Positions 40,981 through 52,326 of a DNA stretch of 64,000 nucleotides are shown here, piece by piece (the stretch's first letter is position 1; each line of letters begins with the position of its first letter). The position numbers and the translations under genes were made by a program. The notes under the pieces are model-generated. The model was not told the DNA's origin. It did no database searches and saw nothing but the letters and a program-made list of their open reading frames with translations. The DNA is from Tribonema minus. Lineage: Eukaryota > Sar > Xanthophyceae > Tribonematales > Tribonemataceae. The stretch spans positions 1 through 64,000 of the forward strand of contig JAFCMP010000176.1 in the NCBI GenBank assembly GCA_017506865.1, written 5' to 3'.

Positions 40981-42267
40981 AGCAGCTCTACACGTACGAC
41001 GGCGTCAAATTGCATGTGCACAATCTGGTCTGGGCAGCGTGGTCCGTATTTGCTGCAGAGCGTATCGTCCAACAGCTACGCTTGTGGGCCGGTAGTCATT
41101 CATCAATTGCGAGTTATTTGCATGCGTTGGCCGGCACAATCGTTTCCGCTTTATCACATCGCGTCATGTCGTGGTTTTTTCCGTGTCTGTCGCAGGTGCT
41201 GTTGTCGCTACAGTTGGTGTGGGGGCGGCCCCCGCCGTGTTCTTCTCCATGCACCAACCTCCGCCTTGGCAGCTAAGCAGAGTCAGTGGAGCAGAGGTGA
41301 GCTCTGTGACATTGAAAATAATTTGCAGGCACGCGCTGCTGCTCTGCACACCTGGCCACCACCATGAGTTGATACGCTTGATGAGGTTGATTGCAACACA
41401 GCCATACAATGTGGGACACAGCGTGCTGACGGCCATGAATGATAGGCGCTCGTGTTATGACATACTGCAGAAGTACATGCATACTCTCAACACACGTAGC
41501 GAATGGAGCGCTTGAGGCAATGGTCACTTTGTGCGGCACCCACCAATTGTACTGGCGCACACAAGCACTTCACGTCCGCCTGGAGGCAATTAGGGACATA
41601 TCGTGATCATGTCTGTTGTATGTATAGATGGCCCTGTATGCATTAGCCGCTGTCGCTGCTCGGGCAGGCACGTTGCAGGGATTGTGGCGTGGTGCGCTTG
41701 TACACTTAAGGCCGTGGCACACTTCCACTACGCCGACGAAGACCTGCGGACGCATATGAAAGTGAATGGAGGGACACTGACGACGATTGTTACAAGCCCG
41801 GATACGGACCCGACCCGTACATGTAACCCACCCCCCTCGGATGTCGCAGCCCGAATCATCTGCAAGGCTTGAATCATCATTGCAGTCCATGTCATCATCT
41901 GGCGATTCGCCGTCGGGGGGCAACATGACCGGCACATGGCGGTGGCCTGCACAGTAGTACTAATCAGCACGCACCCTGCCGAACTTGTAAACACTTTGGT
42001 TTCTCAGTTTTGGTTCTACGACGCTCTTTCGCCCTTTCCTTTGCCCTTGCTCTAGTTTTTGCTTGCATAGCTTCTCTGCGCCTCACCATGAAAGCCTGGT
42101 ATTCACTGTCCTCCATTTGTGTAGGCTAACACACCAACATAATGTTCAATGGCGACAACACTTGCACGCTGAGCTTGCACCACACTACCATAAGACAGCC
42201 ATTCATGGCCTGAAGTCAACCTCATATTTGTAGTTCGTGTGGCGTCTATCCACGAATCTTTTGTCCC
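40981..42267. other. Intergenic, no gene recognised
   Basis: ORFs of 90-131 codons occur on both strands but overlap in different frames and show no family features. A minus-strand ORF at 41570-41935 has an acidic N-terminus only. Confidence 0.35.
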
Positions 42268-43044
42268 ATAATGCCCCAATGGCGTCAAATTAAGGAAAAA
42301 TGAATTGCGTTACTTCACAATGTACATATGGCTCAATTGGAAGAGTTCTTCGTTTCACTGAAAAGGAATCGGGTTCAAATCCCACTGATGACAGTGATTC
42401 TGTTGTAATGCCCGTTACGGGTGTACAGAGTCCAGACCACGTAGGTTACTACTGGTCTTCATCAATATTCACGCCTACCTACGGGCAGGTTCAAATTAGG
42501 CTTCGGCTTAAGTTGACAACGGTGATAATGCCCAATGGCGTCAACTTAAGGAAAAATGAATTGCGTTACTTCACAATGTACATATGGCTCAATTGGAAGA
42601 GTTCTTCCTTTCACTGAAAAGGAATCGGGTTCAAATCCCACTGATGACAGTGATTCTGTTGTAATGCCCGTTACGGGTGTACAGAGTCCAGACCACGTAG
42701 GTTACTACTGGTCTTCATCAATATTCACGCCTACCTACAGGCAGGTTCAAATTAGGCTTCGGCTTAAGTTGACAACGGTGATAATGCCCAATGGCGTCAA
42801 CTTAAGGAAAAATGAATTGCGTTACTTCACAATGTACATATGGCTCAATTGGAAGAGTTCTTCCTTTCACTGAAAAGGAATCGGGTTCATATCCCACTGA
42901 TGACAGTGATTCTGTTGTAATGCCCGTTACGGGTGTACAGAGTCCAGACCACGTAGGTTACTACTGGTCTTCATCAATATTCACGCCTACCTACGGGCAG
43001 GTTCAATTTAGCCTTCGGCTTAAGTTGACAACGGTGATAATGCC
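42268..43044 (+). repeat. 256-bp tandem repeat with tRNA-like Pol III boxes, three units
   Basis: Units start at 42268, 42525 and 42781, followed by a short partial unit at 43037. They are nearly identical. Each contains TGGCTCAATTGG (42329-42340 in unit 1), which fits the tRNA A box, and GGTTCAAATCC (42372-42382), a textbook B box, about 31 bases apart; unit 3 has one change in its B box. Flanking bases do not fold into a good acceptor stem, so this is a tRNA-derived repeat (SINE-like) and not a working tRNA. The 105-codon ORF in each unit results from the repetition; 256 is not a multiple of three. Confidence 0.85.
42329..42382 (+). promoter_or_regulatory. Putative internal Pol III promoter (A and B boxes)
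   Basis: The A box-like element is at 42329-42340 and the B box-like element at 42372-42382. Same arrangement at 42585-42638 and 42841-42894. Inferred from consensus match only. Confidence 0.5.
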
Positions 43045-43357
43045 AAAAGCAAAATGGGCAAGGGACGACGCTCTCCTAATTTCTGCAATCGCCAGAAATA
43101 TTCAACTTCAATATTGAGCTTTAGTCGTTTCCCGAATCTTTTGTCGGGAATAGTTTCCACAGAGCAAAAGCAAAATAGGCGAGGGACGACGCTCTCCTGA
43201 TTTCTGCAATTGCCAGAAATATTCAACTTCGATATTGAGCTTTAGTCATTTCCCGAATCTTTTGTCGGAAATAGTTTCCACAGAGCAAAAGCAAAATGGG
43301 CGAGGGACGACGCTCTCCTGATTTCTGCAATTGCCAGAAATATTCAACTTCAAATTT
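43045..43357 (+). repeat. 121-bp tandem repeat, about 2.6 units
   Basis: agcaaaagcaaaatgggc, gggacgacgctctcctgatt, ccagaaatattcaacttc, then cccgaatcttttgtcggaaa and tagtttccacag, repeated with a 121-122-bp period (caaaagc at 43044, 43165 and 43287). It joins directly to the end of the 256-bp array. Other copies: 43861-43975 (plus), 13941-14050 and 40038-40125 (minus). Confidence 0.85.
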
Positions 43358-44010
43358 GATGATTGTGTCAAGGATGCTTCAAATGTGGAGTGTTGTTTGA
43401 CAGAGACTCTCAAATCACTAAGGTGAGAACTTGTTCAGCATTGTGCCGTGAGAGCGCGTGCAAATTATATCTGCGTACACCACAATTGTAGCATGTGGAG
43501 TGTTGACGCTGTCAATGAGGTGTACAAGTACCTCGCACCAAAATTTTATTCGTTATGCAATTGCGACGACTAATAGCAAGACACACGAGGTGATTCAAGC
43601 CTGGGCAATCAGTAGGGTGAATGATGCAGTCAGCGTGGTTATACGGAAGCCGAGGTACAAGGCACCACCCTGGCGCGATGGGTCATATGAGGAGGTGCAC
43701 GCCCTTTGGACTATCTCTCTTGTTGAGGCATTGGAGGCAAAGGCCAAATCCTATCGGCGAATCACATTCTTGTAGACTCAGCCTAGCATTTGCGCAGGTC
43801 CTCTCGAATGTTTGGTAACCTTCAAATGGTATAATCACTATTGCTCCCGAATGTTATGGTGTCCACGAATCTTTTGTCAAAAATAGTTTCCACAGAGCAA
43901 AAGTAAAGATGGCGAGGGACGACGCTCTCCTGATTTCTGCAATTGCCAAAATTATTCATCTTCAAGTGTGAGGTTCGGCCATTCCACGAATCTTTCGGCG
44001 CGCGTGCCCA
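43358..44010. other. Short spacer with a repeat copy and a small ORF
   Basis: The plus-strand ORF at 43458-43775 (105 codons, including SRVNDAVSVVIRKPRYKAPP) is unrecognised. 43861-43975 is a single unit of the 121-bp repeat. Confidence 0.35.
43861..43975 (+). repeat. Single dispersed unit of the 121-bp repeat
   Basis: ccacgaatcttttgtcaaaa, tagtttccacagagcaaaag, gggacgacgctctcctgatt in the same order as the tandem array about 500 bases away. Confidence 0.8.
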
Positions 44011-44556
44011 GTGCACAGGTGGCAATGCACATCAAGCCTCATTTATTTTGTGCATGGTGGAGCAACTACGGCGATGGTGATGGCTCCGATGACTTTGTTC
44101 GGGAGCCAGCTGATTGAGGCATGGCTGAATGTGACAGACGCACTACGCCAAGGACACCCACCTGCCACCTACATGTCCGCACTGGCAATTGAGCTACAGT
44201 CAATGGACTACGTCGTGCACTGCCAACGCGAGGCGCCCGTCATGTACAAGCAGACGCAGATAGGAACGGTAGTGCCGGACATGACTGTTGAGCACGACGG
44301 CGAGGTGTCTTTGGTGGGCGTTGAAAGTGACGACGTGGAGTATAGTTGTCAGCTACAGCGGATGCGCGCCATGGCAAGGTGTGTGGCCGGGTGCGAACAC
44401 GCATATATGCTGAACATCTATGATGAAGCGATGACATCTGTCAACGCACATAACGCTATGTACGAATATCGTTCCAGCGTCGCCGTCCAAGCCAACCGAT
44501 GGTGCAACCTTGAGATACATGAGGACATAAGGGCTCTGCAGCCCATGTCGATTTAA
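44011..44556 (+). CDS. GxxExxY-family (PDDEXK-like) protein, probably inactive
   Basis: 181 codons. Residues 31-135 follow the layout of GxxExxY proteins, a small restriction-endonuclease-fold family: helix (GSQLIEAWLNVTDALRQG), the signature region GHPPATYMSALAIEL (G48, Y54), REAPVMYK with Glu74, a strand with PD (IGTVVPDMTVE, Asp90), then QLQRMRAMARC. The signature Glu is Pro, and the ELK that should follow the Asp reads LVGVES, so the catalytic set is broken. The true start may be the Met at residue 22 or 24. The role of the family is not settled. No partner gene lies nearby; it follows a repeat array directly. Confidence 0.5.
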   Translation: MHRWQCTSSLIYFVHGGATTAMVMAPMTLFGSQLIEAWLNVTDALRQGHPPATYMSALAIELQSMDYVVHCQREAPVMYKQTQIGTVVPDMTVEHDGEVSLVGVESDDVEYSCQLQRMRAMARCVAGCEHAYMLNIYDEAMTSVNAHNAMYEYRSSVAVQANRWCNLEIHEDIRALQPMSI

Positions 44557-47126
44557 GACGCCACATCAGTACGTCACGCTCTCCAGGCCGTCGCATTCTG
44601 TCTTCCTCCAGTTCACAAATCGGGGCACGCGTGCTATCGACAGCTTGCTGTAGGGCCCGCTGGCGCAATGCAGGCCATACCTTACGTAGTCAGACACATC
44701 ATCGTAAATGTCAAGGGCGCATCGGTCATGCTTGTTTGGTGCCGCATCTGTCAACTTGAAAGATTCGAATGCTTCTGTATCGGCACCTGCCACGTACTTT
44801 CCAAACTTGGCCATGCAACAGTTAACGCGGGCTCCCGCTGGTCAAGCGGGAGAGTATCCAAGGCCGCCGTAACACGCATTGTACAAGACGTGCTCAAACT
44901 CAAGCACCTTGGCCAGCTGCTGAGTGATGGCCTTGTGCAACTGGCGCATGTGTACTCATCTTCGACAATGTTCTCACCGCTTGCGCCACTGTTGCATGCG
45001 TGTTGATTGGTGCGTAGCGGCTTACAAAATAGCGGCTTCACAATTGCAGCATGTCGTCGCAGCTGGCTCAAAGCTGTGGTGTCAGCAGAGCAACAAAGAG
45101 GACACGTACGCCGCTGCAATCACAGTTGCAAAAAATAAGGCTAGAATGTGGTAACTTCCATTACAGGTCTTCGCCGATGCAGCGTGTCAGACGTGTGGAG
45201 AGAATGTGCAACATGTATTGCCTGAAATGGGCAAGTCGCGCTGTGTGAAAACTTCTTCTGCTGGATGTGGCACCACGCGTTTGCGCACACAAATACACCA
45301 CAGTCCTTTGTGCTTGTCTGCTGACATGTTGCCGCTGCTAAGAATGGCTCTCGTGTGCTCGTGACTGTTACGACCATACTCAGAAGCAGCCCTTACTCAC
45401 ATCTGTCGCCACCCGCTCTCCTCACAGTGTCCGCGTCCATGACTGGCGTGTGCCTTGATACACCCTGAGAGAAGGCGGGCGTGGAAACAAAGGCCGGCAA
45501 TAAGTTAAGTTTATCAGATGCAGACACCTGTAAGTGCGGCAGGTGGCAGGCGCTACTCATGGTGCTGATATTGCATTGTTGCATTGGTTACCTTATTGCT
45601 TCAGGCACCAAAAGGCGTACGTACTGGTGCTGCTTGCAAAGTTCAAGTGTGTTTATGCCAAGAGTTGAAGTACGACGCTTGTGCTCTCTTGAAGTACGAC
45701 GCTTGTGCTTTCTGGGGTAGGCTGCTGCGCTGAGAGGGTTTGCTGACTAAGCTGCTGCCTGGGGAGGGCGCACTGCAGCCGGCGGCTGGAAGGAGTGCAC
45801 TGCAGGTGAGTCTTGAGCTCACCCCGTGACAAAGTGTCAGATGTGGCGATTTGGCAAGCCGCGGGTGGGAAGCGCTGCTTTCTGCTGCTGTTAAGGAGAG
45901 CTGCTGTCCTGCACTCGCACCGTTAAACATGACAGCAAGCGATACGTCCCCTCCTGGCAACGTTATCACCATGTCGATAAAGTTGACGCCCGTGGCACAC
46001 TGCTGCTGCTGTCGCTAAGGAGGCAGTTCACCACAAAGGAGCCACCTACGCTCGCCCCGTTATCTCTATCACCAATGCTGATACAGTCAATACGTGGTCC
46101 TGCTCAAGGCATGTGATTGAGCAGCGGCAGCGGCACTGATGGCCTCTGACCAGGCCGGATCACTCTGCAGTGCAAGTCCTGTGTTCGCCTCCTCAACTGT
46201 ATCAACAAGTTGATACGATCCGATACGCTGACCTACTGTGAGATTTGGTACATGTCCCGCTGATTTGGATGGCATGCGAGCAGTGCGGTGCCGCGCAGCA
46301 CATGTCATGCGCGCTGCACGTGCCCATGCCGTGACAGTCATCATCACCTACCACTTACATATACATAATTCTATTTGATGTACTCACGCGCAGGCATGCA
46401 GGAGCAAGTGGACGCACTCTACTCCACACTGCTGAAGCAGTGGGTTTAGAGTCAGGGATCTTCAATTAGCTAGGTCATACTTGCCTTGAACATTTTCAAA
46501 ACATTGACCGTCAGGGTTCGGGTTATGAGGATAGGATTACGCTAGCTCTAACTCGAAGTGTAATTAGTGGGCACTCAATGTGTGGCAAACGCCAAAAGTG
46601 GCCAAGACAGTAAAGCAGGGAAAGGCGTTGTTGAATGCCGGCGACTGTTCAAGTGGTAGTCACTTTGGGACCAGATCAGGAGGTTGAGCACTGATCTTGC
46701 CATATAGAGTAGGGTGATGCTCAGGCCTCATGCAATTTTTAGACTTGCGCCGCATTCGTGGTCTGTACTTCAAGTAGTGAAATACCCATTTGGTAGAGGG
46801 TGGAGGTGGCGTGCAGGTCCATCGCCTCAAGATCAGTCCAGATCCGGCCTACATCGAGACCGTGTTTCACCAGTGTAGTGCAGCCTAACTCTGCACTCTC
46901 ATTCACACGGCATTGCATCAGAGTCACCAGTTCAGTGCAGCCCAACTTTACGCTCTCATAGTGCAAACCCCTCCTTCTGTGGTTAACCCTACAGGTAGGG
47001 TTGGAACCCTAGTAGTAGGTCTTGAGGTTAGGGCCAAGGGGTGTGCTGACCACTACTTTGCGTGCCGTTAAAGGCATCGTTGAATCAGCGAAGATGAGAC
47101 AGGTCACACAAGCACGCATGCACGAC
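44557..47126. other. Intergenic, weak coding hints
   Basis: A minus-strand ORF at 44566-44814 (82 codons, MAKFGKYVAGADTEAFESFK) looks protein-like but has no family. A perfect hairpin-like stretch (gctcccgctggtcaagcgggag) lies near 44830. A short direct repeat, gaagtacgacgcttgtgct, is at about 45666 and 45690. 45885-46080 resembles the 40.5-kb tandem repeat. Confidence 0.35.
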
Positions 47127-47181
47127 TTAGGGTTAGGGTCAGGGTTAGGGTTAGGGTTAGTCACGCAAGCACGCATGCACG
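47103..47181. repeat. Telomere-like insert flanked by a direct repeat
   Basis: 47127-47160 is a run of TTAGGG-type repeats with one TCAGGG variant. It is bordered by two near-identical 22-bp sequences (47103-47124 and 47160-47181, core caagcacgcatgcacg). This looks like telomeric DNA added at, or inserted into, a break. Confidence 0.75.
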
Positions 47182-47630
47182 TCTCGGCATGGCTTCGCTT
47201 GCACCCTGAGTCAGTGGCGACACAGCTTTGCTAGGGCTTGCTCAGGTTTTAACATGCTTCAGACACATTCTGACCAGAGGTCACCGCAGGAGCTTTCGTC
47301 TTGAATCCACATTGGTCACTGCAGTGCTCTGACAATGACTGGATGTATTCAGTCATGGCCTGCACAATGGATTACACATGTTGACCTTAACCCTAACCTC
47401 AAGTATATGTTCTTTGAACCCTGACCCGAAGTATGTGTATACTTTAGATTCAAATAACAGATGTGCCTACATCTTGGCGCAACAGATCAATCGCCACTCA
47501 AAGCGCAAACGTCATGCACACAATGTGCAACAATCACACATGTCCTTTCCACTCTGCTTCGTTCAGAATTAAAGCAAGCTTGGCCAAGCTCTGTTCAGAG
47601 AGTTTGCCAAGTGGTTGCTGCTGTGCACAC
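47182..47630. other. Intergenic, no gene recognised
   Basis: No supported gene. Isolated aaccctaacc pieces occur near 47390. Confidence 0.4.
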
Positions 47631-47663
47631 TAACTCTAACCCTAACCCTAACCCTACCCCTAA
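47631..47663. repeat. Second telomere-like tract
   Basis: CCCTAA-type repeats (about four units plus variants) on the plus strand, in the opposite orientation to the tract at 47127. Confidence 0.75.
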
Positions 47664-50131
47664 GGTCATTTGCCACTTGTGCATGTACTGCTTTGTCCGT
47701 GATACGCAGGCTCCGCATCGCAGCTGCAACATGCGCCGATGGTAGTTCGTGTGCAAACATGTGCTTTTACTTCTACTGCTCAAGAGCACCTGTTTGCCAT
47801 ATGAAACGATAGATGTCACAGACATAGAATCTGGTGTCAGAAGCAGGCTGAACATTCACATTCAATGTAGAAGTACTTCAAATTACATGGTTACATACAC
47901 ATTTTGTGGCTCGTGGATGGTGATGTTGCCGCCCATAGTTTGCATCCTCACCCCGCCTTTCACAGATGCTGCTTTCACTACTTGTAATGTGTACGTTCAG
48001 AGCTAGCTGTGATAGCTGATTGGTGTTTGTGCACTTGCCAACGCGCGCCTTGCTTACAGGGTACCAGCAGCATGCGTGCAACAAGTGTTCGACAGCAGCA
48101 CAAGCGGTGTACAAGGCAGGCAAGTGCTGCAGCAGCAGCCTCCATGGATCTGAGGCACAGTGCGCGCACGAAGGGGGTAGGGGATGGAGGGAGACATACT
48201 GGTTGAGCTGCCACGGTGACAGGCATGGACGCAATGCAACGCAAATGCGCATGCTCCTTGGGGACCACGATATCCTTCGAAGTATGTTAATTGGTATGAT
48301 GTGAGTACACTATAGGTAGCTAGCTGGTGGGGGGGGTGGGGGGGGGCGCTGCAGATAGTACCTCTAGAAGTACTTCAAGTATCTGTTACACATGTTGATG
48401 TATACACTGTAGATGCCATGTATGCAGATGCACGACATGTATATGAGCGACTATCGCACGATCGCATGTGCAGCACAGCAGAGCAGCGCTGACATCACCA
48501 CAGTACACCAAATATACATGGCATCGTGTGTGAATTCTTCATGGCATTTATGGCGTGTATGCGAGCGTGCATACTCTCAACGCGTGCGCGCGTTCTCATA
48601 TATATTTATGCTTGATGCTGCACATAAGCATGCACTGCGCGGCCCGCATTCGTCATGCTACCTGGTCTCCTCTGCCTTGCCTGCACGCGCAAACGAGCCT
48701 GTGCGGCATTTCACACGGTGTCGTGCTGTATCCTTTGCATGTTTGTATGCCTTGCTCAATGTGCTCCTGGCTATAGCCCTTCCAAAAGGCGTACACCACG
48801 CTCAAGGCGTGGCTTCAACACACTTGTTCAATGTATACGCCCTCCAGAAGGTCTTCCATGGCGGGCCCTCTGAAACGGTTACCCTGGCCTTGCAGACCCC
48901 CCTAAATCATGTACCCGAGGTGACCCTATGCAGGGTCTGTCAGGGTGTTCCCTCCCAACCTTGCACTATGACCCTGTAACCCCTCCCCCGTGCCCACCTG
49001 TGAAGCGCAAGAATCTGATGCAGGTATAGTCCCCTGCAGGCTACTTGTACCATACTAGTACTTTTATTAATTTCGCTTCGCAAGGGGCGCGAAAAGCCCT
49101 CTCTTTGGATGTGCACTCAATGCAACATTCCTTCTCCGAAGAGAGACTCAAACGCAAACAGGCTTCCCCCTCTTCACACTACCACCAACACCCCACAACC
49201 AAACCCTACTTAGGATTGCCCAGCCGTGAGGCACACTTGTCCCGTCTTGAAAAAGATTTATGCAGGCCTGGGTCGCCTTTGACAGCGCCCAGAATAGAGG
49301 ACCATGCTGACACGTCTGAATCACGCCTCTAGGCAAAATGATCACTGGGCACCAGGCACTGGTGCTAAGGGTATCAATGCTGTTGCTACGAAGAGTCCAA
49401 CCCAACCCCATCAAACCCCACCCGAACCCCGATCGGTCCCCACTATCATGCTGCACCCAAGTGCCTAAGCTACTGCCTCTACACGACCAGACCCACTTTG
49501 AGGTTTCCCGTGTCTCTGCCAAAATGCTCCTAACCGTGAACAGCTTTGTGCAGGCCTGGGCTACTGGTAGCAGCGCCCAGAACTGAGGACAATGGTCATG
49601 GATCACTAAGTGCCAGGCACTGATGCTGCAAAGGCTGATGCTGTCACTCCAGCAAGCATATCTACTAAAACCCGCCCTTCTATTTGCTAGTGTTACCCCC
49701 CCCGGTGTCCCCGGCCGCACACTGGAACCCCTGCTGCGAACTCCTTCCTCCTGCTGCTCCTGCTCCTGCTCCTCCGCGCCGCTCCCGCCAAGCAGCTGCC
49801 GCCGCCTGCCCCGTCGCCGCGCACAGGCGCCGCTCTCTAACCACATGCCTTGGACAACACTCCGCAGAGTTGTATGACTAACAATCAAGGGTGCCGCGAG
49901 GCCCCAAGATAGTGTCCTTGTGTCGGTTGTGGGTTGAAGGCGTGCGCCATCGCCGGCGGCAGGGACGGCGGCGGATAGGCTCCGGTCTTCGACGGTGTGG
50001 TTGCAGGTGTTGGTGTTCGCGTTGATGATCTTGGCGCAGCAGGCAGCAGGCTTGACACTCGGTCGCTGCTAGTACTACTAGACTACTAGGCTTGTTGACC
50101 TGATAAATATGGCATGTATAGGTTCACACTC
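47664..50131. other. Intergenic with G-run and a diverged duplication
   Basis: A G-rich run lies at about 48328-48349. 49260-49330 and 49550-49625 are diverged copies of one segment (tgcaggcctggg, cagcgcccagaa, gaggac). A minus-strand ORF of 246 codons (49888-49148) is low complexity and spans this duplication, so I do not call it a gene. Confidence 0.4.
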
Positions 50132-50135
50132 TGCA

Positions 50136-50570
50136 AGAATTGAATTGCAAGAAACGGGACTTGACTTGGGAAAACGGGACCCAGCATCAAACCACTTTGG
50201 CGAAGTCTGGTTGAACCCTGCCAGCATTTGCTACTGAATTTCAACATGATGTTGAGGTTATGAGGTAAAGGGAACCAGTGTTGAAGTTGTTTAGGATGCC
50301 ATGATGAGCACTGAGCGCTTTCAAAACTTCAATTTGGAGTTGAACTTCCTCACTTAGCCAAAGTTCACAGTTGAGGTTTATGTTCAAGTCCAAGTTCAAC
50401 ATGGTATATCTCAAGATTCTCAACGCAGAAAAAAAATCTTTTCGCCCATTTTTTATGTTTAGGCATGACTATTACACCCACGTCATCACAATTGAGAGAA
50501 GTCAATTTGCAGAGTTCACGCCGGTGGGTCCCATTTTGAATTCAGGTCCTGTTTTTCGCAATTCAAACCT
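50136..50570. mobile_element. MITE-like element, copy A (435 bp)
   Basis: Ends are inverted repeats of about 46-48 bases (left agaattgaattgcaagaaac, right end reverse complement aggtttgaattgcgaaaaac, both running into aaaacgggaccca or close variants). It is bordered by TGCA on both sides (50132-50135 and 50571-50574), a plausible 4-bp target duplication. No transposase. It matches 55148-55581 throughout. Confidence 0.85.
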
Positions 50571-50574
50571 TGCA

Positions 50575-52326
50575 GGCCTATTGAACGAGGTTCACTGTGA
50601 CCGCATTGCCAAGCTATTGCACACTGATCAGGCTGAGCTTGACGACGTTGAGCTGCCACTTAAAATTTTGACTGCAATTATTCACATTGCATTGAACTGT
50701 CACAGCTCAGCCTGCCACTGAGTGGCCTGCGCCAAAGTCTGTACAGTTTCAAACATAACAATATCTATAACTATTATATTATTTATATACTGTCAGTGTA
50801 ACCTTCATGAACAAGCCGTGGCTGCTGGTCGAACACTGTCAGATTGCCAGCAGTACAAGCCTTAGGTCACAGTCACAGTGACTGTACAATGTCATGCCAA
50901 AAACCGTATCGGGTAGTACCAGCCTGAGGCTAAGCTGGTTTGGACTCATACTGCTGTACGAGCCAAAGGGCATGCCTGCATCATGATGACATTTGGTCTT
51001 CGTTAAAGAATGCCTGCAGATGGTCCAGGAGTGGCAACACTCAAAGGCCTAAGGCTTGAAGCTATTGTAGTATACTATATCCTCAGGTTGCAACCATGGT
51101 ACAGTCTTAACTCACACTCAGGCGTATCTTGGCGGCGCACTTCAGCTAGCTATAGATATATCTGCCGCGATAGCCCCTTCTGAAGCACTGTGATCTCCTT
51201 TGACACCTGCTCGTGTACACGTCGCGTTTCTTGTAATCGCTGAAGAGGTTTGCAAGCGCTGACCGCTTTAAAACAATTGTTGACATGTTGGATTTGGACA
51301 GCTGCCCAGCATCCTTCACCTCCATCAGCCATGCCACGAAGTCCTCCGCTGTCAGCCTGTCCCAGTGGACGGGGATCCGGTCCAATCCCGCCCGCAACCC
51401 GTATGCCTGGCAGAGCTTTGCGATCGACGGAAGGCACTATGTCCGCGTTGCCTAGTAGTACGCCAATCTCGGCAGCCTCGTGCTGAAACTGTGCCTTGTA
51501 CTCGTCAGTCAGCAGCTGAGGCTTCTTGGTTCACAAAGTACTACTGTAACAGTATAGTACCTAAAAAAATCCGCAGTGGGACGAGCATGTGTGCCTCTGG
51601 TCCCTTGGCCACGCGCATTGTGCGAAGCACTTGCAATATAGCTGCTGCATTAGCGGCCTCCTCCCCCACTCCATTACCCTCAGCCCCCGCGTCAGCGCCT
51701 GGCATGGTTGTTTACGTTGCTTATACTATAGTACTGGCTATAGCGTCTGCCGGGAATGTACATGGGGAATGTCGTCACCGACGGTCGCCGCCCGACGTGT
51801 ACACCCAGGCGCGTTACAACGTGTTGCTCGTGAGAGTGTGCGACACGTTGCGTCAACCTCGTGCTGTTCTGCACTGTCGACGGCGCTGTGCTGATGACGG
51901 GTAATAGCGCGCAGTGTTCCGGCACTAATCAGACCCACAATGTCTGCTGCGTGTCAGCGTGCTGGCGCTGGGGCTTTCAATGGCCAAGCTTAAGGTCGGT
52001 TGTGCCGGCGTCTCACTTCCAAGTCCTACCGTTTCGTTTCAATTTGCAAAACCACTCGGAAAGCAACATACATGGAGACCGCGTTGATGGCAACAGGGGC
52101 CATACCGGCCTATTGCAACCCCCTATGAGGGTACCACCGTACGATCGCAGAGAATTTTACTGGGTTTGGCAAATCTGACGATATTCGGGGCCCAACAAGG
52201 GACCTGAACGGCTCAGTGCGCGCTGCAGACCGGAGCAATATTTGCAATCTGAACAGATTTCATGATCATTGGTCGCACTGTTGGTCACACCTGCTGGCGG
52301 CTGCGCAGCTGGGGATCACGCACAGT
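50575..52326. other. Region upstream of the Pmp-like gene
   Basis: No gene supported. ORFs near 51150-51900 overlap on both strands without family features. The promoter of the downstream gene should lie at the right end, but I cannot identify a clear core element. Confidence 0.4.

Noticed and set aside
42322..42395. A functional tRNA gene
   Set aside because: A and B boxes and a D-stem fit, but the acceptor arms do not pair and the anticodon arm cannot be formed with a standard 7-base loop.
42300..43117. Three 105-codon ORFs as a tandem gene family
   Set aside because: They are the same frame recurring because the 256-bp unit is repeated. The unit is not a multiple of three and each ORF runs into the next unit in a different frame.
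49148..49888. 246-codon minus-strand ORF as a gene
   Set aside because: It is low complexity and spans a diverged non-coding duplication. Its residues follow the DNA repeats and show no family pattern.
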